Shown: positions 7,194 to 12,140 of the stretch, piece by piece
How positions within the stretch are numbered: the stretch's first letter is position 1
Layout of the letters: every line of letters starts with the position of its first letter
Origin: Oscillospiraceae bacterium
GTDB lineage: Bacteria; Bacillota_A; Clostridia; Oscillospirales; Oscillospiraceae
DNA: 12,140 bases
Assembly (NCBI GenBank): GCA_017545325.1
Contig: JAFWOX010000064.1
Coordinates: 1-12,140, forward strand
Reading direction: 5' to 3'
Program-made: the position numbers and the translations under genes
The notes under the pieces: generated by a model
The model's input: the letters and a program-made list of their open reading frames with translations, nothing else
Told to the model about the DNA's origin: nothing
Database searches by the model: none

Positions 7194-7222
7194 TTGACAC
7201 CGGGGCCGAAAACGGGTATAGT
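7194..7222 (+). promoter_or_regulatory. Near-consensus rightward promoter of the divergent switch
   Basis: A perfect TTGACA -35 (7194-7199), a 17-nt spacer and a TATAGT -10 (7217-7222) predict a transcript start near 7229, right at operator O2. This is among the strongest sigma-A-type promoters in the window. It drives the Cro-like gene and, very probably, the ADP-ribosylglycohydrolase. Its strength and the overlapping operator indicate tight repression. Confidence 0.75.
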
Positions 7223-7229
7223 AACGGCA

Positions 7230-7246
7230 GTTCAAAATTATTGAAC
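7230..7246. promoter_or_regulatory. Operator O2 over the rightward transcription start
   Basis: The perfect inverted repeat GTTCAA-AATTA-TTGAAC (7230-7246) lies just after the -10 element and before the ribosome binding site of the Cro-like gene. It matches O1, and the two centres are about 61 bp apart (close to six helical turns), which would allow cooperative binding by repressor dimers. Confidence 0.65.
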
Positions 7247-7260
7247 AATTGGAGGAAGGC

Positions 7261-7467
7261 ATGAAGCGGGATTACGGAGCGAACCGGGAGCTGAGGCGGC
7301 TCCTGGGGGAGCGGAGGATTTCGGTCGGGGAGCTGGCCGCCTGGAGCGGCATTCCCTACGACTGCCTGTGCAGGGTCCTGCGGGAGAAGCGGCCCATATA
7401 CGCGGATGAGCTCCTGCCCCTGGCCCGGAGCCTGGGGGTGCCGGTGGAGGCCCTGCTGGGATACTGA
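7261..7467 (+). CDS. Small Cro-like HTH DNA-binding protein
   Basis: This 68-aa protein is almost entirely one XRE-type HTH domain: a first helix RELRRLLGERR, the HTH core ISVGELAAWSGIPYDCLCRV, and closing helices ADELLPLARSLGVPVEALLGY. The ATG at 7261 is preceded by GGAGG with 5-nt spacing; the TTG at 7249 would place the start upstream of that site and is not preferred. It is the first gene of the rightward transcript and lies opposite the repressor, the arrangement of cro and cI. It probably competes for the same operators. The ADP-ribosylglycohydrolase follows after 31 nt. Confidence 0.75.
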   Translation: MKRDYGANRELRRLLGERRISVGELAAWSGIPYDCLCRVLREKRPIYADELLPLARSLGVPVEALLGY

Positions 7468-7498
7468 GGAATACCATCATCAGGAGGATAGAGCAGAG

Positions 7499-8296
7499 AT
7501 GTACGGAGCGATCCTGGGGGACATGATCGGTTCCCCCTATGAATTCGGCGGGAACAGGAAGAGCAAGGAGTTTCCCCTGTTCATCCGGAGCTCCCGGTTC
7601 ACGGACGACACGGTGATGACCGTGGCCGTGGCGGAGGCCCTGATGGATACCCTGGGCAGGGACGAGGAGGAGATCCTCCGGGCGCTGACGGAGAGCATGC
7701 AGCGCTGGGGGAGGCGATATCCCGATGCGGGCTACGGGGGGCGATTCCTCCATTGGCTCTCCTCCCCGGACCCGCAGCCCTACAACAGCTGGGGCAACGG
7801 CTCCGCCATGCGGGTTTCCGCCGCGGGCTGGCTGTACGATACCCTGGAGGAGACGGAGCGGGCGGCGTCCCGCACCGCGGCGGTCACCCACAACCACCCC
7901 GAGGGGATCAAGGGGGCGGAGGCCGCGGCGGCGGCGATCTGGCTCGCCCGCAGGGGGGCGGAGAAGAGGGAGATCCGGGCGTATATCGAAGAGCGTTTCC
8001 GCTATGACCTGGGCCGCACCTGCGCCGAGATCCGCCCGGGATACGCCTTCGACGTCAGCTGTCAGGGTACGGTGCCCCAGGCCATCATCGCCTTTATGGA
8101 AGCGGAGGGCTTCGAGGACAACCTCCGCACCGCCGTATCCCTGGGCGGGGACTGCGACACCCTCACCTGCATCTCCGCCGCCGTCGGGGAGGCCTTCTGG
8201 GGCGTGCCGGAGGAGCTGAAGGCGGAGTGCCGCAGGCGGCTGCCGGAGGACATGCTCCGGGTGATCGACCGGTTTCAGGCGGCGCGGCAGCGCTGA
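7499..8296 (+). CDS. ADP-ribosylglycohydrolase (DraG/ARH family)
   Basis: This 265-aa cytoplasmic enzyme should remove ADP-ribose from modified proteins, nucleic acids or small molecules using two metal ions. All family signatures are present: GAILGDMIGSPYEF near the N-terminus, the metal-binding TDDT (residues 35-38), WGNGSAMR (98-105), the HNHPEGIKGAEA helix (131-142) and the C-terminal metal site SLGGDCDT (214-221). The protein looks complete and active. The start at 7499 fits the conserved N-terminus; AGGAGG lies 11 nt upstream, slightly far. It is 31 nt after the Cro-like gene with no terminator between, so it is very likely expressed from the repressed rightward promoter. No ADP-ribosyltransferase is visible in the window, so the target is unknown. 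Confidence 0.9.
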   Translation: MYGAILGDMIGSPYEFGGNRKSKEFPLFIRSSRFTDDTVMTVAVAEALMDTLGRDEEEILRALTESMQRWGRRYPDAGYGGRFLHWLSSPDPQPYNSWGNGSAMRVSAAGWLYDTLEETERAASRTAAVTHNHPEGIKGAEAAAAAIWLARRGAEKREIRAYIEERFRYDLGRTCAEIRPGYAFDVSCQGTVPQAIIAFMEAEGFEDNLRTAVSLGGDCDTLTCISAAVGEAFWGVPEELKAECRRRLPEDMLRVIDRFQAARQR

Positions 8297-8317
8297 CGAC
8301 GGGCAGGGCGATTTATC

Positions 8318-8346
8318 GGGGCTGCCGCAATTCTCGCGGCAGCCCC
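8318..8346. terminator. Bidirectional hairpin between convergent genes
   Basis: A perfect 11-bp stem GGGGCTGCCGC (8318-8328) with GCGGCAGCCCC (8336-8346) and a 7-nt loop lies between the ends of the ADP-ribosylglycohydrolase and the convergent 52-aa gene. Neither side has a convincing T-run, but the placement and stem strength point to transcript termination in both directions. Confidence 0.6.
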
Positions 8347-8351
8347 ATGGT

Positions 8352-8510
8352 TCATACGCCGAAGAAGGCGCCCACCCGGTCCACCACGTCTCCCGCGGTG
8401 CGGATGAGCTTCGCGGCGGCATGGCTCTTCTTTTTGGGCTTCAGCAGCATGCCCATGCCCAGGCCGACGGCCAGACCCGCGCCCATTCCTTTCCAGAATC
8501 CGGAACCCAT
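8352..8510 (-). CDS. Small glycine-rich membrane protein, YtxH-like
   Basis: This 52-aa protein starts with a glycine-rich hydrophobic span (GFWKGMGAGLAVGLGMGMLL), then a basic KPKKKS stop-transfer stretch, then an amphipathic tail ending AGDVVDRVGAFFGV. The arrangement resembles small YtxH-type envelope proteins of Firmicutes, whose function is poorly defined. The start at 8510 is chosen because AAGGAGGG (8519-8526) lies 8 nt upstream; the in-frame ATG at 8534 is upstream of that site. It is convergent with the ADP-ribosylglycohydrolase and divergent from the following gene pair, with no obvious link to either. Confidence 0.6.
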   Translation of the reverse strand: MGSGFWKGMGAGLAVGLGMGMLLKPKKKSHAAAKLIRTAGDVVDRVGAFFGV

Positions 8511-8599
8511 ATACAGATCCCTCCTTTTCCCCATTTAGGATGTCCCGGAATCGGAGGGCCAAACTGGAAACGGGAGGGAGCGGATTCCGGACATTTATC

Positions 8600-8628
8600 T
8601 TGCGTTTTTCCCGGAGATTGGATACAAT
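8600..8628 (+). promoter_or_regulatory. Promoter for the two-gene membrane-protein unit
   Basis: TTGCGT (8600-8605), a 17-nt spacer and TACAAT (8623-8628, one mismatch to TATAAT) lie about 70 nt upstream of the 59-aa gene start. They give a good sigma-A-type promoter for the rightward pair. Confidence 0.55.
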
Positions 8629-8698
8629 AGGGGAGATAACGCGATCATGCCCGGACGGCGCCGCCGTCCCACGGAACACAGACGGGAGGCACGGAAAG

Positions 8699-8878
8699 AT
8701 GAAGCGCTTTTTGAAATACCTCGCGGCGGTGGTGGCAATCGCCGCTTTGGCGTATCTGGTCTACCACTACCGGCAGGAGCTCATGGACCTGGCGATGCGG
8801 CTGAAGGACAAGGGTCTGGCCCTGAAGACGAAGCTCTCCGCCCGCCGGGAAGAGCAGAACGACTTCGCGGACCTGTAA
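8699..8878 (+). CDS. Small single-span membrane protein of unknown function
   Basis: This 59-aa protein has one membrane span close to the N-terminus (FLKYLAAVVAIAALAYLVYH), followed by a charged, probably helical tail (RQELMDLAMRLKDKG and on). GGGAGG is 9 nt upstream of the ATG. A longer in-frame extension upstream would cross the promoter and is not preferred. It ends 6 nt before the 374-aa membrane protein, so the two are most likely co-translated. I do not recognise the family. The charged tail could be a docking helix for the larger partner, but that is inference. Confidence 0.6.
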   Translation: MKRFLKYLAAVVAIAALAYLVYHYRQELMDLAMRLKDKGLALKTKLSARREEQNDFADL

Positions 8879-8884
8879 ACGGCC

Positions 8885-10009
8885 ATGAGCTTTGCCGTAA
8901 GAAGCCGGTACCTCCGGCTGCTGATCCCCGTCATGCTGGCGCTGCTGGCCCTGGCCGCCCTGTTCTGGGCCCTGGGCGGGTCCGGCTTCGTCTATCGCTT
9001 TCGTCAGCCCCGGGAGGCGGACACCCTGCACCTGGCGGATCTGAACGGGAGCTACGTCACCGTTTCGGCGGAGACCCTGGGGGCGCAGACCTTCGCCTTC
9101 ATGGGCTATACGGATGAATACGAGGAGACCGTTATCGAGGAACGCTTCTGCTACCTGATCGTGGACGGGAAATACCTCACCGTCCGGGTCACCAAGGCGG
9201 ACGTAGCGGAGCTGAACAAGTATGAGGACGGGGAAGAGATGGTGGCGAACGGGACCATCGGCAGCATGATGGAGCTGAAGTTCGCAAAGCTGGAGGGCAC
9301 CGTGGAGCCCGGGGGGAATACCGAGACCCGGGACATGCTCATCCAGTGGATCACCAACCAGAACATCAAGACCGACCGGGACGGGGTCACCACGGATAAG
9401 GCCACCGGCGCCGAGCTGAGCGAGTATGCCGAAACCGGGGACTACAGCGCCTACCTGAAGGACGTGATCCTGCCCTACCATATGACCATAGGCTACTGGG
9501 GGAACCGCACCCGGGCGGGGGCGGAGATCCTGGCGATCCTGGCCGCCCTGTGCGTGCTCCTGGCCCTGCTGCTCCTGGTCTCCATCTTCCTGGGGGTCTG
9601 GGAGAGGCCCTATCGGCAGGCCCTGCGGAAATGGGGCAGGAAGCCCCTGGGGCAGGATTTTGCCAAGGGCGTGCGCTTCGGCAGGAAAAAGAACCTTGTC
9701 CTGGGGGACCGGTACATCTGGTGGCTGCGCACCTTTTCCTCCCGGGTCATGCCCGTAGAGGACGTGCTCTGGGTCTATCCCCGGAGCCGCAGACTGGAGG
9801 GAGGCAAAAAGGACTGGTCCCTGGGCCTCCGCTCCGAGACCGAGCAATGGGGCGTGCGCCAGGGCGAGCTGAGCGCCGTGCACCGGGCCATGGAGGCCAT
9901 ACGGGATAAGGGCCATCCGCTGGCCATGGGCTTCGATAAGGATAAGCAGAAGCTCTTTGAAAAGGACCTGACCCAGTTCAAGGCCAAGGTCCGGAACGGG
10001 ACCATTTAA
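8885..10009 (+). CDS. Two-span membrane protein with a large extracytoplasmic loop, unknown function (possibly DUF6709-like)
   Basis: This 374-aa protein has a first span at about residues 10-31, an extracytoplasmic domain at about 35-210 (ending in a YHMTIGYWGNRTRAG segment), a second very hydrophobic span at about 213-238, and a cytoplasmic C-terminal domain of about 135 residues. That domain contains FGRKKNLVLGDRYIWWLRTF and VEDVLWVYPRSRR, which look like the strands of a small pleckstrin-like fold. No catalytic motif is evident. The resemblance to Clostridial DUF6709 proteins is a recollection, not a search result. The ATG lacks a clear ribosome binding site and lies 6 nt after the previous stop, which suggests translational coupling. 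A strong hairpin ends the unit. Confidence 0.65.
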   Translation: MSFAVRSRYLRLLIPVMLALLALAALFWALGGSGFVYRFRQPREADTLHLADLNGSYVTVSAETLGAQTFAFMGYTDEYEETVIEERFCYLIVDGKYLTVRVTKADVAELNKYEDGEEMVANGTIGSMMELKFAKLEGTVEPGGNTETRDMLIQWITNQNIKTDRDGVTTDKATGAELSEYAETGDYSAYLKDVILPYHMTIGYWGNRTRAGAEILAILAALCVLLALLLLVSIFLGVWERPYRQALRKWGRKPLGQDFAKGVRFGRKKNLVLGDRYIWWLRTFSSRVMPVEDVLWVYPRSRRLEGGKKDWSLGLRSETEQWGVRQGELSAVHRAMEAIRDKGHPLAMGFDKDKQKLFEKDLTQFKAKVRNGTI

Positions 10010-10024
10010 CAAAACAGTACGCAA

Positions 10025-10053
10025 CAGGCGCCCCGGTTGATCCGGGGCGCCTG
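10025..10053 (+). terminator. Terminator hairpin after the membrane-protein pair
   Basis: A perfect 12-bp stem CAGGCGCCCCGG (10025-10036) with CCGGGGCGCCTG (10042-10053) and a 5-nt loop starts 15 nt past the stop. It is followed by CGTTATTGT, a weak T-rich stretch. The very stable stem still makes termination likely. Confidence 0.65.
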
Positions 10054-10103
10054 CGTTATTGTCCGGATTGCCCAGTTTTTCGGCGGTTTTCCCCACAGGT
10101 TTT

Positions 10104-10138
10104 TTGCGAATCGATCCGTTTTGACTCTTGCAATCGAT
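10104..10138. promoter_or_regulatory. Possible operator: repeated AATCGAT elements upstream of the decarboxylase operon
   Basis: TTGCGAATCGAT (10104-10115) and TTGCAATCGAT (10128-10138) form an imperfect direct repeat about 23 bp apart. The second copy extends to the palindrome AATCGATT and overlaps the -35 of the predicted promoter. Sites with an AATCGATT core are typical of LacI-family regulators, but no such regulator is in this window. Confidence 0.35.
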
Positions 10139-10156
10139 TAAGGGATTTTGTATTAT
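10128..10156 (+). promoter_or_regulatory. Promoter of the oxaloacetate-decarboxylase-like operon
   Basis: TTGCAA (10128-10133), a 17-nt spacer and TATTAT (10151-10156, one mismatch to TATAAT) predict a start near 10163 and a leader of about 60 nt. A TTGACT at 10121 is an alternative -35 but pairs with a poorer -10. The leader carries two copies of GCATATCA (10166-10173 and 10196-10203) exactly 30 nt apart. Confidence 0.6.
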
Positions 10157-10223
10157 TATTCACATGCATATCACACGCAACAAAACCGCATAACAGCATA
10201 TCAGCATAGATTAAGGAGGTCCC

Positions 10224-11615
10224 ATGAAGAAAGTACAGTTTACCGAAACGGTGCTGCGGGACGCCAGCCAGTCCCTGGTGGCCACACGCCTGTCCTTTGA
10301 CCAGTTCCAGCCCATTCTGGAGACGATCAATCAGGCGGGGTTCTACTCTGCGGAGGTCTGGGGCGGAGCGACTTTTGACGTATGCCTCCGATTCCTGGGC
10401 GAGGATCCCTGGGAGCGGCTGCGGAAGATCCGCGCCGCCATGCCGGACACCAAACTGCAGATGCTTCTGCGGGGACAGAACATCCTGGGCTACAAGCATT
10501 ACAGCGACGACATCGTCCGGCGCTTCGTCCGGGCCAGCGTCCGCAACGGCATCGATATCATCCGGATCTTTGACGCCCTCAACGATGTGGAAAACCTGAA
10601 GGTCGCCGTGGAGGAGACCTTGAAATCCGGGGCCATGGCCTCGGGGACCATCTCCTATACCACCTCCCCCGTTCACACCCTGGAGAAGTACGTGGAGATG
10701 GTCAAGGAGCTGAAGGCCATGGGCGTCGCGTCCATCTGCATCAAGGATATGGCCGGCATCCTGTCTCCGAAAAACGCCTACGACCTGGTCTCCGCCATCA
10801 AGGACGCGGTGGATCTGCCCGTGGTGGTCCATACCCACTGCACCACCGGCCTGGCGTTCATGACCTATCTGAAGGCCGTGGAGGCCGGGGCGGACGTGAT
10901 CGATACGGCCATCTCCCCCTTCTCCGGCGGCACCAGCCAGCCCGCCACCGAAACCCTGGATTTCGCCCTGCGGGAGCTGGGCTATGAGACCGGCCTCAAA
11001 AACGACGCCCTCCTGAAGATGGCGGCGTTCTTCAAGCCCATCCGGGCGGACTTCCTGGCCAAGGGCACCCTGAACCCCATCTCCATGGCCACGGATACCC
11101 AGTGCCTGACCTACCAGATCCCGGGCGGGATGCTCTCCAACCTCCTCAGCCAGATGAAGAGCCTGAACGCCCTGGACCGGTACGACGAGGTCCTGGTGGA
11201 GACGCCCAAGGTCCGGGCGGACATGGGATATCCGCCCCTGGTCACCCCCACCAGCCAGCTGGTGGGCACCCAGGCGGTGCAGAATGTGCTGGCCGGGGAG
11301 CGCTACAAAAACGTGGGGGCCGAGATGAGGGCCTATTGCCGCGGGGAGTACGGCCGTACCCCCGCCCCCATCGATCCCCAGGTGCGGGAGAAGATCCTGG
11401 CCGGGGAGCAGCCCATTCAGGGGCGCTATGCCGACAGTCTGCCCGGGGACGTATACGAAAAGGCCGCCGCCAAGCTGGGGGATACCGCCCGCTGCGAGGA
11501 GGACGTGCTCAGCTACATCTCCTTCCCCGAGGTGGCGGAGAAGTTCTTCGCCGAACGGAAGGCCCGGGAGGAAAAGGTGGTGCGCTACAGCGTCACCCCG
11601 GTCAAGGAGGGTTGA
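10224..11615 (+). CDS. oadA: Oxaloacetate decarboxylase alpha-type carboxyltransferase subunit (no biotin domain)
   Basis: This 463-aa cytoplasmic TIM-barrel carboxyltransferase transfers CO2 from oxaloacetate (or a related acid) to biotin on a carrier protein. Visible family features are the metal-site opening RDASQSL (Asp13), GGATFDVCLRFL, LLRGQNILGY, RIFDALND, the active lysine in IKDMAG (Lys174), the metal ligands HTHC (His203, His205) and FSGGTSQP. A conserved C-terminal PYC_OADA region follows, with MGYPPLVTPTSQLVGTQA. Unlike longer homologues it ends without an attached biotinyl domain; a separate carrier gene starts 3' of it. AAGGAGGT sits just before the ATG. With the OadG-like gene and the carrier it forms the start of a sodium-pumping decarboxylase operon. 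Pyruvate carboxylase subunit B is the main alternative, less likely because of the OadG neighbour. Confidence 0.9.
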   Translation: MKKVQFTETVLRDASQSLVATRLSFDQFQPILETINQAGFYSAEVWGGATFDVCLRFLGEDPWERLRKIRAAMPDTKLQMLLRGQNILGYKHYSDDIVRRFVRASVRNGIDIIRIFDALNDVENLKVAVEETLKSGAMASGTISYTTSPVHTLEKYVEMVKELKAMGVASICIKDMAGILSPKNAYDLVSAIKDAVDLPVVVHTHCTTGLAFMTYLKAVEAGADVIDTAISPFSGGTSQPATETLDFALRELGYETGLKNDALLKMAAFFKPIRADFLAKGTLNPISMATDTQCLTYQIPGGMLSNLLSQMKSLNALDRYDEVLVETPKVRADMGYPPLVTPTSQLVGTQAVQNVLAGERYKNVGAEMRAYCRGEYGRTPAPIDPQVREKILAGEQPIQGRYADSLPGDVYEKAAAKLGDTARCEEDVLSYISFPEVAEKFFAERKAREEKVVRYSVTPVKEG

Positions 11616-11617
11616 AG

Positions 11618-11968
11618 ATGACAGGTTCCGCCAGCATAACCATTCCCCAGGCCCTGGGCACGGCGGTCCTGGGCTACGCGGTGGTGTTCCTTGGCCTGGT
11701 GCTGCTCATGGCCGTGCTGCTGATCGCCGGGAAGCTCATGCACCGGGAAAAGAAGGCCGCTTCCGCCCCCGTCCCGGAAACCCTGCCGGCGCAGGCATCC
11801 GCCGGGCCCGCCCCGAAGGCCCCCGGCGCCGCCGGCGAGCTGAAGCTGTATGACACCGACCCCAGGGACGCCGCCATGGTCATGGCCATCGTGGCCGACA
11901 GCCTGGGCAAGCCCCTCAACGAACTTCGCTTTATTTCCATCCGGGAGGTACATGAGGATGAAGTATAA
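11618..11968 (+). CDS. OadG-like membrane subunit of the sodium-pump decarboxylase
   Basis: This 116-aa protein has one N-terminal membrane span (about residues 10-33, ALGTAVLGYAVVFLGLVLLM and on), an Ala/Pro-rich linker, and a short C-terminal segment DAAMVMAIVADSLGK leading to LRFISIREV, which is typical of OadG/gamma subunits. These anchor the carboxyltransferase to the membrane and stabilise the complex. AAGGAGGG lies 6 nt upstream of the ATG, 2 nt past the oadA stop, so the two are tightly coupled. The next gene's ATG lies inside its 3' end (11-nt overlap). Confidence 0.8.
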   Translation: MTGSASITIPQALGTAVLGYAVVFLGLVLLMAVLLIAGKLMHREKKAASAPVPETLPAQASAGPAPKAPGAAGELKLYDTDPRDAAMVMAIVADSLGKPLNELRFISIREVHEDEV

Positions 11969-12140
11969 GGTTACGCTCAACAACCGCGTATTTGAGGTCG
12001 AGGTAGAGCAGGGCGAGGCCATGCTCCTGGACGAGTACGAGCTGGCTGCCCCCGCCGCCCCCGCCGCTCCCGCCGCAGCGGTAGACGCTATCCTGGGCAG
12101 CGCGCAAACCATAAATTCGTTAGTCTGCGATATTCTTGAC
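11958..12140 (+). CDS. Biotin carrier subunit, N-terminal part (runs off the window)
   Basis: The opening MKYKVTLNNRVFEVEVEQGE and following AMLLDEYEL match the N-terminus of biotin carrier subunits in sodium-pump decarboxylases, and an Ala-Pro linker follows. The carrier would hold the carboxyl group between the OadA subunit and the membrane OadB pump. GGAGG lies about 9 nt upstream of the ATG; another in-frame ATG 6 nt earlier is too close to that site. After the linker (from about 12080) the translation reads VDAILGSAQTINSLVCDILD. This lacks the expected biotinyl-domain start and is more AT-rich, so the last 50-60 nt may be foreign or misjoined. The biotin lysine itself would lie beyond the window. 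Confidence 0.6.
   Translation, partial: MKYKVTLNNRVFEVEVEQGEAMLLDEYELAAPAAPAAPAAAVDAILGSAQTINSLVCDILD

Noticed and set aside
6124..8296. A complete prophage or integrative element
   Set aside because: Only the regulatory genes and one enzyme are present; no integrase, replication, packaging gene or attachment-site repeat is visible, and the flanking genes look chromosomal.
7238..8422. Minus-strand 394-codon frame opposite the ADP-ribosylglycohydrolase
   Set aside because: Pro/Gly/Arg-rich translation without domains; it reads through the 8318-8346 hairpin and is antisense to a textbook DraG-family gene.
8645..10096. Minus-strand 483-codon open frame opposite the membrane-protein pair
   Set aside because: Antisense shadow; it runs through the strong terminator hairpin at 10025-10053 and has no recognisable domain, while the plus strand has proper starts and membrane spans.

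Overview
The window looks like a chromosomal segment of a GC-rich, low-oxygen gut Clostridia species, probably of the Oscillospiraceae type. This is inferred from strong AGGAGG-type ribosome binding sites, GC-rich third codon positions, an oxaloacetate-decarboxylase (OadA/OadG/biotin carrier) operon, a MATE exporter and small Clostridia-like membrane proteins. There are no rRNA or tRNA genes, no CRISPR array, no recognisable transposase, and no phage structural or integrase gene.

Left part (1-4500): a minus-strand pair of carbohydrate genes. The first transcribed gene (4430 to 2043) is an unusual fusion of an NAD(P)-binding Rossmann reductase/epimerase domain to a glycoside-hydrolase-63/MGH1-like domain. 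The second (1974 to 190) is a stand-alone paralogue of the hydrolase part, which implies local duplication. Below them (1-189) is a cluster of three hairpins that looks like an intergenic repeat or terminator region.

Middle (4591-8346): a minus-strand MATE exporter with its own leader, then a compact phage-style regulatory switch. On the minus strand are an XRE repressor and, overlapping it by 11 nt, a protein that joins an ImmA-like HExxH peptidase segment to an S24/LexA-like domain whose catalytic serine and lysine appear to be replaced. Divergently on the plus strand are a 68-aa Cro-like HTH protein and a complete ADP-ribosylglycohydrolase. The short divergent control region has a near-consensus promoter on each strand and two matching inverted-repeat operators (TTCAA-N5-TTGAAC). 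No phage genes are nearby, so this looks like a domesticated repressor/antirepressor switch that controls removal of ADP-ribose. It is the most interesting part of the window.

Right part (8352-12140): a 52-aa glycine-rich membrane peptide (minus strand), then a plus-strand pair made of a 59-aa single-span protein and a 374-aa two-span protein of unknown function, ending in a strong hairpin. After a clear promoter comes the start of a sodium-pump decarboxylase operon: OadA carboxyltransferase, OadG-like membrane subunit, and the N-terminus of a biotin carrier. In the carrier, the sequence departs from the family just after the Ala-Pro linker, close to the window edge.
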